Assembly (NCBI RefSeq): GCF_029962835.1
Contig: NC_080577.1
Location: 1,116,001-1,180,000 of the forward strand
Source: Magnolia sinica
Lineage: Eukaryota; Streptophyta; Magnoliopsida; Magnoliales; Magnoliaceae
Reading direction: 5' to 3'
Length of the DNA stretch: 64,000 nt
The notes beneath the pieces were generated by a model. It saw only the letters and a program-made list of their open reading frames with translations. It was not told the origin of the DNA and searched no databases. Of the stretch, positions 1-12,027 are shown one piece after another. The position numbers were made by a program, and so were the translations under genes. Within the stretch, counting starts at the first letter, position 1, and each line of letters opens with the position of its first letter.

Positions 1-1746
1 AAAAAGCTCAACCACCAAAATGATTGTTTGATGAGGTCCACTTGAATCACGTATGGATATGATTTTTAAGCACCTAGCATTTACTTTCGCATCTAATTGT
101 TGGAGTGGATTTCACATGCTCATGATTGGGGTCCGGTAAAAATCAAAGGTGGATGTCTCTCCCTCAAATATTCCATTGGCGTGGCTCACCTGAATTACAA
201 ATCTATCTTATATTTTATCTCTAGACGTACAATGAGATTGCACATCTAATGGTTGGAGTGGATCCTGCGTACATGATACGGTGGGCCATATAAAAAATTC
301 TCTCCTACCGTTAAAGTTCTTCGTATTCCCCGAGAGAAAAGGTGCCTGTTCCCCAAAAAGTGAGAGTACATTGGGTGCAGCCTGTACACATGCAGTTCTG
401 TGCATCCCTCATCGTGGGCCTACTTGATAAAATCATTGTACATCCATTCTCTACATCCATAGTTTTAGCTTATGATAAGACAGGATTCGAAAAACGAAAT
501 AGATAAATATTTCAGGTGGACCACACCACAGAAATAGTGGTGATTGGCCATTAAAAACTCTTTGTGGGCCAAAAGTTTTGGATTAAGCTGAAATTTATTT
601 TTATTTTTATTTTCCTTCATCAAGGTCTTTGTGACATTAGTGGCAAGTAAAAAATTACAGTGGGCCCTAGGAAATTTTAATGTTAAAAGTTCAATTTTCA
701 TTATTTTCTATTTGGTGTGGACCACTCGAGAGTTATAATTGATTCATTTTTGGATCAATGTTCTAAAATGAGCTGAAAAAACCAATGGACCGCGTGGATA
801 TACAATACATACATGAAGGTGGGTGATATGGTCGGGGACAAACAGAGTTGCATGAGCAATGGACTGCACTTAATCCACCCTTTATATTTTTCCTAACATA
901 ACGCTCTTTTTTTTTCCCTTGTAAAGAAGCCAGAAGAAGCTTAACGTGGAAGAGGAATGTCTAACCTTATTTTTATTAGGCCCACCATGATGTCTTGATG
1001 TGCACGTGAGATCCACTACTACCACAAGATGTGTGATCTTATTCTACATCTAGAGACAAAATATCAGGATGACTTTTGATTTAGGTAGGACACACTAATA
1101 GAACAGCAGAGGTAGAGACATCTACCTTTGATTTTTTACATCACCCACGGTCATGAGTAAGTGAAATCCATTCCAACCATTAGATGCCACATCAAAAGTT
1201 ACGCATAGAACTCAAAAATCAGGCCCTTACTTGATTTAAGCGTGCCTCATGAAAGAAATTATTTTAAAATGTGAGTTTTCTTTAACACTATTTCCAATTA
1301 TGTGATCCACTTGACCTATGGATGGAGTTGATTTTCGGTTCTTACATCTAACATGGGTGACACACATGATGGTCAAGGTAGATTTTACATTAACACCACG
1401 GTCCGCCCACCCAAGTCCACGATCATTTTCAAAAGACCTCTTAAAAGGCTAACGTGACGCCCCTCTCTCTCTCAACATTAATTAGCATTAGGGAAAAATT
1501 TTCTCATTAAATGCCCATCTAGTTGGACCAAAACTCGCAGTCCAACTAGTAGACCAAATCACAAGAAACACTGTGATTTGCACACTATTGTTGAAAATTT
1601 CCCGGTGGGCCACAAGCATTTTGTATAAATATGATATTTGTATTTTTCCCTCATCCATGCATATGTAATATTATGAATAGTTTGGATGACATATAAACAT
1701 TACTGTGGCCCCATGGAGCTTAGTCTGTATGGTTCCCCATTAATCG
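1..1746. repeat. Intergenic repeat debris with GTGGGCCC-type MITE fragments
   Basis: No gene is visible. About 440-860 is a degraded copy of the palindromic family seen at 15.7 kb: GGTGGACCACACCACAGAAA on the left, GTGTGGACCACTCGAGAG on the right, then CCGCGTGGATATACAATACA. About 60-200 and 1080-1200 carry a second shared phrase (AAAGGTGGATGTCTCTC or its complement, with TCCACTCCAACCATTAGATG-like text) that recurs at 53.9-54.1 and 56.65-56.8 kb. These are non-coding dispersed repeats. Confidence 0.6.
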
Positions 1747-1897
1747 CAAGTTTGTACCACAAAAGTTGTGCGTGAGTGAGTAGTTTTCAAAGCTACGCTT
1801 CCCTTGCATTTGTTTGATCATGAGGCCCACCCGAGGGTAGATCCAACTCGTTGATAATGTTCGTGGCCACGATGTTTTGTTGTGTTGTGAGCCACCC
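1747..1897 (+). repeat. 151-bp direct repeat, left copy
   Basis: This block is base-for-base identical to 11411-11561, which lies on the other side of a 9.5 kb insertion. It starts CAAGTTTGTACCACAAAAG and ends GTTGTGAGCCACCC. The bases just outside differ between copies (TCG before here, CTA before the right copy; TTCTG after here, AATCG after the right copy), so the limits are sharp. It is far longer than a normal target-site duplication. Confidence 0.93.
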
Positions 1898-1904
1898 TTC
1901 TGTA

Positions 1905-2260
1905 TCATTTACCGGCGTTCGTTTAACGGCGTTTTTGGCAGCCGCCGCTAAAAGTTAACATTACCGGCGCTTATTATCCTTTATTGGCGACTCTGCTGAC
2001 TGCCGCTAAAAATTGTAATAGCGCCGCTTGAACTATAAAAAGCGGTAGAAAAGGTATGAAGTGCCGGAAAACCTTTACGAAACGCCGGTAGAAACTTTTA
2101 AAACGCCACTAAAAGTCACGAGGAATGCATGTAAATTTTGCAAGAAACGCCGTAGAGTGACAGAAAACGCCGGTAGAGGCTGTTACAATGCTAATGAGAG
2201 ATTAAAAAACACCGGAATGTGTTTATAACGCCAATAATCCTTTACAGTATAAAAGAAAAA
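1905..2260. repeat. CACTA-like subterminal repeats (CCGGCG / GCCGGT)
   Basis: There are many short GC motifs spaced 15-40 bp apart: ACCGGCGTTCG, AACGGCG, AGCCGCCGCTAAAAG, ACCGGCGCTTA, GACTGCCGCTAAAA, ACGCCGGTAGAAA and AACGCCGGTAGAGG. Arrays like this bind the transposase accessory protein in En/Spm-type elements. The family label comes from that resemblance. Confidence 0.6.
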
Positions 2261-2464
2261 ATAATATAAACAATTAAAAATTTTGCTAGGCTGAATCTTT
2301 TAAATCAAAAGACCTTTACAAGCTTAAATTAGCATTCAAATACAACCTATAAATCATTTACAACCAGCCTCATTTACAGGGGGCCTGAGAATAAAAGCTT
2401 ACATAATGGACAGAAAATTTACAGATTGAGACATAAGGAAAAGCAGAAGGAAAAAAAAAAAAAT

Positions 2465-2659
2465 TCAACGGACTTCAGCGACGTCCGAGGCGAGACTTCT
2501 CAAATGCACCCCAAGAACAAGAGAACTCATGCCATATAGAGGACCTTTGTCAGCACCACCCTGCCATGCATAGAGGTCAGGTAATAAAACAGTATGTACA
2601 CTCATAATCTGAGTTACACTATCTAAAATTAAATTTTCAGTCATAAATATTTCCTGCAA
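2465..2659 (-). other. Unrecognised 64-codon open frame at the left end of the 9.5 kb insertion
   Basis: This minus-strand frame includes the stretch QGGADKGPLYGMSSLVLGVH and stops just before an A-rich run on the plus strand. A GG-KG-x-YG pattern occurs near the end of plant En/Spm (Ptta) transposases, and the position fits the 3' end of a gene whose leader would lie at 11 kb. No upstream exons were recognised, so the link is a guess. Confidence 0.2.
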
Positions 2660-2940
2660 AAACTACCATACCGAATGAAGTCCACATCCATCCCCCTATA
2701 TGAAGGGGCAAAGCCCCCCTCTATTACCAATGCTCCACCTTCAGTTACCAACGCAAAGATAAAAGTTTACAAAACAAAATAAAATAACCAAAAAACAAAT
2801 TTGATATAAATAAAAGGAACCAATAAATACCTGTAACTAGCAGATGGAGGAGAATAGCTATGGAATTTTTTTTTATAAATATGTGGACAGATTTTTCTTC
2901 CCTTTTTCTTCAAGGATAAAATTGCATCATAAGCATCATA

Positions 2941-3041
2941 GCATGCAACTCAATATGAGCCTTTTTACAGAAGCATTATCTAGCATGCAACTCAATATGA
3001 GCCTTTTTACAGAAGCATTATCTAGCATGCAACTCAATATG
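2941..3041 (+). repeat. 42-bp minisatellite, about 2.4 copies
   Basis: Copies beginning GCATGCAACTCAATATG start at 2941, 2983 and 3025. The first two are identical over the full 42 bp, and the third is cut after 17 bp. The unit is a multiple of three, so it appears as a peptide repeat in the frames on both strands. I see no reason to think either frame is translated. Confidence 0.9.
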
Positions 3042-4526
3042 GATGGACCTGAATTCAGCACAAGAAAAGCCATATAGTGGCTTGTACCTGATGAGCAGCT
3101 TTGATCATGCATCCATGTAAGCATTGTGGACCCCTGAGCCTACACTCTATATAGTTACTTCCACTTTGAATAAGCATCTTACAACCAAAGATAAATACAT
3201 AATACAAGTCAAACATTATGGAAACCCTTCGTTATATTGAAGCAATGAAGATTGGTAAAAAAAATAGAAATAAAAATAATAAGCCAAGGGTGTGGGGCCC
3301 TTGCTTTTGGTGATCCTTACATGGAGTGGACTTGCCTGATTTTTGGACCGTGGCATCAAGAAGTGGGGAACCACCTGATGGAAAGCTTGGATATTACACA
3401 CCTTCTAACCAGCTCTGTGTTAGATTCTAAGAGACCTGGGTTGCACAAGCTCGAGGCTTTCTGACCTCAATGCATCTATGTAAGCATTCGATATAAGGAT
3501 AATTAGTGGTTGAGGCCCATTTCTTGGCTCAAGCAATTATGGACAAGCCAAGCACACATGATTGTATATTTTGATGATCTGAAACATCCCTCTGATGGAT
3601 CTTTATGTATCTGGACAGACTAAAATTACTTTGGCAATTGCATTTTTATCATCAGAATGGTATCCCTCAAACAGGGCTAAAAGCAAATATGGTTCAAGTT
3701 CATCAAATTTATAAGGTGTAAAAACACATAATGATGAAAGAAACATTTAAAATCACACCTACACATAAACTCTTTTACAATCCAAACAGTGTAAACAAAA
3801 AACAACAGTAGTTTTCTGTAAAAAGAATTCTTTTCCACAGATTCCTCGTTTCCAAACAGGGCTTAGGTTTACTTCAATGTATAAATAACTCTAGCATTTT
3901 TAATTCCTATTGAATTTAATATAAAAGATGAGATTAGTTTCTCTTCTTCAGTTAACTCAATCTTGCAACGTCTCCTTTTTCCATTTTGCAAGTTAGATCC
4001 ATTTACAATCAGTAAGTTGTGGATCTCAACTAGCAGAATATCATGTACCATAAAGAACAAATGTTAGAGTTACATGCAAACTTTACAAAATGTGCAGCCC
4101 ATTGGCTCAAACCAAGAGCTAAGAAGAAAGGGAATGGTGGTCATCTTTGAAATTCAAGGGTAATGGTGTCTTGTGGTACTCAAGAGCATAGGCAAAATCA
4201 CAGAACTAAGGATATAATAGTAGTTGAGTATTGACCACCTACTAGACCAAAACAAAACTGTAGCAGTTAGCGCTCTATGAAAACACTTGAGAAATCAAGA
4301 CTGTTCATCTGCTAGCCCCTAAAGATGATGGGCAATGTGTTACAAATTACACTGGTTGGATCCTAGGCACTGATTGGAAGGCTTTTGATGATTACAAATG
4401 GACGATTGGAAAAAAAAAAAAAAAAACTGAAAAATAGTCTTTAGTTTGATGAAAAAAGAAAACCCTAAAATTAGTGGTTAGGATTATCCAAACCATTATG
4501 AGCGTTGGAGAATGACCCACTTGCAC

Positions 4527-4528
<2 letters not shown>

Positions 4529-4559
<31 letters not shown>
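4529..4559. repeat. (AT)n microsatellite
   Basis: An uninterrupted AT dinucleotide run of about 31 bp inside the 9.5 kb insertion. Confidence 0.9.
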
Positions 4560-4562
<3 letters not shown>

Positions 4563-7500
4563 TGCTTCTTCAGTTAAAAACCAACAAATAACTAAGTTGT
4601 TTGCCTGCAAATGCAAGAAAGGAGTGCTACGACTAGTTGCAGTTCCCCGACTAGCATTTTGGCATGCTAACTCTGTGGCAAGAGAACTATCTGCAACTCA
4701 ATGCAGGCGCCAACAACAAGTAGTTCCCCATTTCTAAACCTACAAGCGGGATCTAGGCTGTTCACCAGGTGGACCCCAAAAATTACCTGCGAAGCAAAAA
4801 TTAGGTCAGGCCTGTCATCAGGTGGGCCACATTATATACGGAAAAAAAATGATGGTTTTTGAAACTCATCAATGGCCTGTACACAATCCTATGTAATTGC
4901 CAAGTGCCTGTATGACTGTATGTCATCCATCTCACTCTGCCAGATTATCAGAGTTTTCATTATTCTAGGAACTCGTTAACCCATGAATATCCTGTGGGGC
5001 CCAGGTCAGCTCACCTATGGTAGGCAAGCGCCTTGAGTCGGAAGACTCCCCAATGCATATTACAAGGCCTGCACTGGGCTAACATGGATCAGATTTTCTA
5101 TGCCCAAACCTACTTTAAAACTTATTAGGCCAAACCCTGGCCCAGTACACAATCTCTATGTACATATTAATCATATCTAAGAAATGCAAATGACATTACT
5201 GCCACTGCCCATAGGTAAGCTGTTAAGAGTCACCAGATGGAGCAACGCATTCACCTGATATATGGGTTTGAAGGGGTTATTAACTTAGGTTCGTGAACTC
5301 CAATTGCTATCTAGATTTTCCAAGTACAAAAAATCAATAGGACAGTAAATAAAGGGGTTGGGAAATTCAAAAATGTCAGCTGACTTCGGTTATCCTCGAT
5401 ATCAAACCATAATGTCATGCATTCAATAAGAAGTATGCTAGAACTCCCCACAATACATAAATTGTGAAATTTTACAATTGATCAATGAGATGCACAATAG
5501 AGAAGTAAAGAGTTAAATTTTTAAAATGAGTAGAAATACTGAGGGGGTGTTTGTGTGCTAGAAATACAAGCTGAATTTAATTCCTCATATCAAGTTCAAC
5601 CCTAGCTCAGGCAATAGATGCATGGTGCTACAACAAAAAGGTGCATTTAATTCCTCATATGCTCTACACTGCAGATCCAGCATGATAGGTAGCTAGCCAT
5701 GCGAGGGATTGCAAACAAAACAGGGAAGAACTTTGTAGGGAATCCCATTGCTCTGGTTAAGACAAATCAGTGACAATACCCACAAAAGTAGGGGAGTAAA
5801 GAAAAAAATTCCTGAATATACCGATAGATTAAGCCATAGTAGAAAATCAAGTTTAGATAAAAAGCTTCCTCTTCAGAAAATACTCATCTGAAAGTGCAGC
5901 TTTCTCCAATACAACAACTTGCCGCAAGCAATACATGTTCATGAATAAAACCACAGCAAAAACAAATGGATGCCCACATTATTATTTACTAGGGATGCTT
6001 TTTGGATGTACACTCCAATAATGGAAATGTTTTCAAGCTAACACTGACTGAGAAAAATTTGCTATTAGGTGCACAGAAAGAATAATCCAGACATTTTCTT
6101 CTTGTGTAATTGTTTTGGTTGTTTGATATTGAGGGTCTGGACTCTAAATGGCAACTACATTATTTTCAAGATTGCCTAAAAGAAATGTAACTGCAGTCGA
6201 AGTTACATGAAAGCTAGTGCCTCACCACTAGCCCAAGTATAGAACTGCCAAAAACTTGTGCATTCGTAGAACTGCCAAGTACTTAGCAAATAGAATAGAC
6301 AAATGCAAAATCATATCCAGACTGATCAAGAACCCTCCAACTCCTTGTGGAGGTTGTTTTCATTTTTCACAACACCATACTCAAATTGCATACTAGAGTT
6401 TATGAATTGAAAGTAGCAATATCCTAAGCATAGCCAAGTTATTGTTCGGAGGTGACCACTTATAGCTATAAAATCCCTGCTAAAAAGATGTGGCCATTGC
6501 TGTAAATATGAGGATGTAGAGTAGCAGGATGCAGAAATATAACCTTTCCAAGAAGGTTAGCCCCAAGCACCGGCAATGCCCGATTTTGTTGTAGTGTACA
6601 CCATCCTTTCTTCTTTTTTTTTTGGTACATGTGGCCTACCTGATAGTCAAACAAATTGATTTTTTTGTTAATGGAAGATTTTTCAGGTGTGAAGCATCCA
6701 TGTTATGAAACTTGTATTTTGGTGATGGTGACCAAATCTCTTACATAAAAGTGAAGAATGCTGAGAATATTAGTTTTAATGAAGAAATGGAATTTATTAA
6801 AAAAAAAAAAAAAAAGTGATGCTTTTTTAGTTTTGTATCCATACATCTAAAAAAAACTAATGACCCTCTTACTAGCTTGGATCCATTTACATGACGAAAA
6901 CATTTTATGGACCCCATGGGGCCCATCCACAAGGACTGTCATGTTATTAGCTCAAATGCACTACACAATTTCTTGAAACAAGCATTGAATACAATTTCTC
7001 TTGTAACTGATTATCATTAGAAATAAAGGATTTGAGAGGATCATATTACATAACTCCTCTCCTCATTCCTTCTTTTTGTTCTAAAATAATGAAATGAACA
7101 AAGAGCTCCAGAAATGACGTTATTGCATTAAAATGATAGAACAAAGAACTCAAGGGATGGCTTCCTTGTACCATGAGTTTGCATAAACTAAAACATATAA
7201 AATTTGAAAATTTGTAATCATGATTTGTCAAGCAATTTCAACACCATGATAGATCCGAAAGAAATTTAACTCACCTAGACTCTTCCATTTAAATAAAACA
7301 TATCTTATTGATCTTTATTTCAAATCGCCTTTTGACTCATCCGAATCAGAATCACCTGCATTGTAACCTAACCGAAAACAATGATTTGAGTCCAGAAACA
7401 AACCGTTGTTAAAACAATGCCAAAAGGTAAAAGGGCTCACCTAAGTTCTTTTCACAGACCTTCCAAAATGATGATATACTCTTTGAAGCTTTGGTAATCC

Positions 7501-8085
7501 AAGCCTTTACCTAAATCAACCAAAAAATTAATAAAATAAAATAAAACCTTACTAATAAAAACACCAATAAAGATACAAAAGAAACTCATTTTACCATAAA
7601 GGTAAAAAGTTCCTTGCTCAAAACCCGATTCTTATAGCGTTGGTGGTAAATGTTGGCCACCGACAAAAATGCGTTGGCAATGCTACCTTTTGTTGTAGTG
7701 TTGTCCATTGATTTTGGTTGTGGGGCCCACTCAAAGAGTGGACTAGCTTGATTTTATTTCCAGGTGATCGTCATGGTGAAGCCCACCTTGTGCATTGGTC
7801 CAGTTCCCTACAACATGTATCACGTTTGGGAGAAAGACAAACCTCATAGAACCACTTGATTTGATAGCCTGATCTACTTCCAGCCTGCAGGGACTGGAAC
7901 TATTAAAGTGCCATGCACAACTAAAACTTGCAATGGCCAGTCCATTGTAACTCTGTCCAAACTAATTCCCAACAAAAAAGGATTGCTAACAAAATGGATA
8001 AATAGACATTCTCTAGCCCATGCCACATCCAAAGTAGTAAAGCCATTCATAACAAATATCTTACACTAATAACAAATAATGTGAA

Positions 8086-8373
8086 TCACCTCCTTGGTTG
8101 TGAAAGTTGAAGAGTGTTTGTAGAAACAATCGAGAGATCTATAGAAACAAAATGCTTCTCATGAGAATATTGAATAAAATTGACATAAAATCCACGCCTA
8201 TTACAAAAACCAATCATTGAGAATAAATACTCTGAGATCGAATCCAGGTTTGAATTCATGTCTTTCAGCCCTTGTCCATACAGGCTCCATGAATCTTGCT
8301 TTCCCTGAGGAATAAAGAAACCAATAGAGGCACTCAACGTAGATTCACCAAAAAACTGAGCTACGAAAAGCAA
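8086..8373 (-). other. Unrecognised 95-codon open frame
   Basis: This is the longest non-repetitive frame inside the 9.5 kb insertion. It has a mixed, protein-like composition (for example SWSLYGQGLKDMNSNLDSI), but no domain I recognise, no homologue I can name and no clear splice context. It may be chance, or a decayed exon of the element or of captured host DNA. Confidence 0.2.
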
Positions 8374-10663
8374 AATCCAGATGTAGCCTCTAAAAGACCC
8401 ATTTTCTTAGATGAAACAAGGCTGTGGTTGAATATCTGTTGCAATCAACAACTCTGAGCAATGTTGTTGTGTCCTGTACGTTGTAATCAGCCAGTTTTCC
8501 AACATGGCCAAGAATTGACTAATACATGTGTTCTCTCCAAGAAGTAAGAGCTCCCCATTTGACCAATACATTTAAGTTCACGAGCTACTCTCAAAATATA
8601 GGCTTTGGGCCAAAATGGGAACTAAGCTTTAAGTTCTTTAGTGCTTGCCATCCTTAGACAAATGCCCAAATAGACATTAGGTAAGTTGAGATCATGAGCT
8701 ACTTCTATGATAAATGTCCAAACAGAGGTAGTTCAAGGTACTTTAGAATACTCATGAGTTTGGTAGAGCATTACTGGATTAGAGGTAGAAAATTATATAG
8801 TACATACTTCAGTAAAGCCACTATCTGGTTATGATCTTGTGATAGTATAACATCCAAGGGCTATATGAGAAAGTAACAACTGACGAGAACAAATGGTTAG
8901 TCTATCATAGGACAATGAAGAACACACACAATGATATTAGAAAATGTTTTCTAGCTACTACTGACAACAGAAACTCTCTGCTTTCAAGAATTTTGCACGT
9001 TAGGACTGCATGCCAATATATCAAATTACTAAGAACTACTACATCCATCCTGACCGTTGGTATATGATATGCCCCAATGTGGATGAACCATAATCCGAGA
9101 AGCTAGTTGATGGAGTTTTATCTTAATTAAGGAAAAATGATCTACTACTATTTTAGCACTACTGAGTTTTGAGTAGCTGTTCAAGGTAGAATGTGATTGG
9201 CATGTCAAATTAGGCAGTTCTTTCCCAAAAGAGTTAGGCCAGGGGACTTTTATAGAAGAGAAAACATTAATGATTACAATTTTCCTTTCATAGATTCCCG
9301 CTAATCTAAGGGGCGCTTAATTTATTGTAAGCGTGGTTGTATGAGAAGAAAAAATCCTACTTTTTTCTGATAAGAAAGCAATAGTTCACGTCTAGATCAT
9401 GCCCTTTAAAATAAATGCCTGAGTTATATTAGAACATGGAAAAAAGAGAATTAGAGAAATGGTTCTTCCATTTCTTTAATCAAAGGTGAGAATAACGCCA
9501 TGGTTTACATGCATGTGAACTGACGCCACATTCACATTAAATAAAGCTGTCACCTTGGATGTTAAGAGAATCTAACATTTGATGGTTCTTTGAAAAAGAC
9601 AAAATATATCCAACCATCTAAACTCACAAACAAGATTATTCTAATCTTAGGCTCATCAAATATGCACTTTGAGACTTGCAGTTTGGATGATCTAGACTGG
9701 GCTAATGACATGCCACATGTACAATTGTAAAGTGAATATGCATACTCTACCCAACCGATTAGTATAACAAGATTAATAAATTTAGCAAACCAGTCCTCAC
9801 CTCTGTCTCACCATTCCAAAACCAGCTATCCTTTTGACTTTCTTTACATCCATAGTTTGTTGGGAATAATTATTATATAAACTAATGGAATCTTACCAAA
9901 TTACTAGTTTACTAAAAGGCATCATAAGTTCATCACTAATGACGACATCTCATTGACTGATTATATTTTAATATATATGCACTCAGAAATTGTACACATC
10001 CAGCACTAGCTCCATCTAGTGGGGCCTACCATGGATGGCCTATGTAATTTCAAAAATCACACTTTTACACATCTTTTCAATTTCCACGCTACTTTATTCG
10101 GGTGTAATTATAATATTCATGTGTGTTTAGATCATAGTTTAGAAATTGGTTTTGGCTTATCATGTAACTACTGATATCGGTCGTATGGCTCCACCTAGTC
10201 CTTTGTCAGGTCATTTTGGGCCAATACAGTCATATCATCCATCAATCATACCCAGGCTTATTTGGTTGTTGGGGAAGTCTTTTTCCATGTTTGAGGCAGC
10301 TTGATATTTGTTGAAGAATAACTAAATTTTGTCTGGTTAAGGTTGTATTGGGTTTCTGAAAACTTGGGAAATTCTGCTTCAATTCTCTTTTCCATTTCCT
10401 AGCATAAAGCTGGGTTGGAATGAATTTCCTGGAGAATGTAAAAACCCAACCAAAAGCATGAACCCGGACTTGATTTTGATACATCTGCCATCCCATCCAT
10501 AGTAGGTGTTATTAGATGGATGGTCCCAAATGTAAATCACCCTGCTATGTGTAGGGTGGAGAGATGGTTCTACCCTGTTCTGAGCTCCACCGTACAATTC
10601 ATCTCAGAGATTCTTTCATCCCTGTTTTAACAAAATCAACCGACTGCACACTTGGTGACTTTA

Positions 10664-10735
<72 letters not shown>

Positions 10736-10940
10736 TAAAAGAGTGGGTCCTACTTTGGTTGGTCCAAAGCTCAAAAGATCATCATCAGGACCATCCTAGC
10801 CCTTTCCTCATAGAACATGAACGGTTATTCATGTTTCTATCTCATCTTTCAAAGTGCTCATTTGTAAGCCACCAATGGAAATAGGTATCTTTTGAACGTT
10901 AAATTGTTGACCCTCCATTAAATGTACAACAGTGGTACAC
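8374..10940. other. Insertion interior, no supported gene
   Basis: This is AT-rich DNA with scattered GTGGGGCC-type fragments (for example near 10018-10040). It holds an AT microsatellite at 10.67 kb and no coding region I can support. Confidence 0.45.
10664..10740. repeat. (AT)n then (AAAT)n microsatellite
   Basis: Roughly 60 bp of alternating AT is followed by AAATAAATAAATAAA. It is perfect over most of its length. Confidence 0.92.
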
Positions 10941-10974
10941 GTTATTGGTTGAAGCATTTCTTCAAACAACTAAC

Positions 10975-11146
10975 CTGCAGATGTCAGCGGCCATGGACAA
11001 CGGCGGATATGGCTGCCGCTGCTTGATAATCGAAAGGGGAAGTGAGAGAGAGAGAGAGAGTACCTTCGATTTTCTCTTCTTTCTTCAATTTTCTTCGATT
11101 GTTGGAGAGAGATCAAAGAAGGAACAACACGTTGAAGAAAACGAGG

Positions 11147-11197
<51 letters not shown>

Positions 11198-11400
11198 TCG
11201 GTCGGATATTGCATGGAGGAGAGAAAAGGGGAGATGGGTTTTGGTAGAAAAGAGGAGGGAGAAGAAGAGGCGCGATGGAGATTTGGGATAGGCGCGGGTA
11301 CGGGTTTTGGATATTTGGGGATAGGGCGTCGCGCGGGATGGGATTTTGGGGGTTTTTTTTAAAAAAAAAAAAAAACAGCGGCGGTGGCCCGTTTTGTACA
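10975..11400 (-). promoter_or_regulatory. CT-rich leader-like stretch with two (GA)n tracts
   Basis: Read on the minus strand, this is GC-rich, then strongly CT-rich. (GA)n tracts (plus strand) lie at 11043-11061 and 11152-11193. A short start follows, ATGGCCGCTGACATCTGCAG, with a good GTTAGT donor directly after it. That looks like the 5' leader and first exon of a plant or transposon gene. The frames running through the repeats are low-complexity and not credible proteins. Confidence 0.35.
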
Positions 11401-11410
11401 CGGGCGGCTA

Positions 11411-11561
11411 CAAGTTTGTACCACAAAAGTTGTGCGTGAGTGAGTAGTTTTCAAAGCTACGCTTCCCTTGCATTTGTTTGATCATGAGGCCCACCCGAGG
11501 GTAGATCCAACTCGTTGATAATGTTCGTGGCCACGATGTTTTGTTGTGTTGTGAGCCACCC
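11411..11561 (+). repeat. 151-bp direct repeat, right copy
   Basis: Identical to 1747-1897. The DNA continues at 11562 into non-coding sequence downstream of the reductase gene, which may be the original locus before the insertion. Confidence 0.93.
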
Positions 11562-12027
11562 AATCGGAGATGTCGATCATTCTCTAGCCATTTACATTCC
11601 TCAAAATTCCAACGACAATGGACAAAGTGAATTCAACCAAAAGCCGAAGAAGAAACATCGTAAGAAGAGGGTTTGTATTACCAAAAACGATCATACGGCC
11701 CCATTCTATTTCCCGACCTTGACCCCATCTCTCCCTTCTGAAGTTTCTTCTATGGGACCCAACTCCACACCCTCCGGTACCCTTTTTCAGCGTGATTGTT
11801 TCCGGCATCATCTTCTCATTGCATGCGGCTGGATACAGGGTTTCTCATAACAAAATGGAAATATGTATATAAAGAACAATCTTTAAAAGCTAGCACAAGA
11901 TTACACATACATGTGGTTCACATGCGTAACACGTGTGAAATACCTAAACGGGATCATCAATGTAATAGTAAATAGGCAACAATTTAGAAACAACGAAATC
12001 CAAAGAAGTTCTTGAGGAGGCTACTAG

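Larger units (their letters stand above)
2660..8085. other. Interior of the 9.5 kb insertion; no supported gene
   Basis: This is AT-rich sequence with many short open frames and none with a recognisable domain. It includes a 42 bp minisatellite at 2941, an AT microsatellite near 4529, and two CACTA-like inner ends near 6598 and 7706. A fragment near 4760-4840 reads AGGTGGACCCC and AGGTGGGCCACATTAT like the local MITE families. Confidence 0.5.
1898..11410. mobile_element. 9.5 kb insertion with CACTA-like GCCGGT-rich ends
   Basis: The segment sits exactly between two identical 151 bp direct repeats. Its left 370 bp are packed with CCGGCG/GCCGGT and CCGCCGCTAAAAG-type units in both orientations, as in CACTA (En/Spm) subterminal regions. 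Its last 60 bp are GC-rich (CAGCGGCGGTGGCCCG, then ACGGGCGGC). No terminal CACTA motif is seen at either edge, so the ends are atypical or trimmed. Inside are a CT-rich leader-like stretch on the minus strand (10.97-11.40 kb), short open frames, a 42 bp minisatellite and AT repeats, but no recognised transposase. Two inner sites read TTTTGTTGTAGTG (ending at about 6598 and 7706), the complement of a CACTACAACAAAA terminus, so smaller CACTA pieces may be nested. Confidence 0.6.

Noticed and set aside
10945-11426. Several overlapping frames of 100-143 codons on both strands
   Set aside because: They are produced by (GA)n/(CT)n tracts and are rich in Arg-Glu or Ser-Leu repeats; no domain is present. 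The stretch is better read as a leader.
11515-11850. 111-codon plus-strand frame with a Lys-rich stretch
   Set aside because: It begins inside the 151 bp duplicated block, lies just downstream of the reductase stop on the other strand, and shows no recognisable domain.
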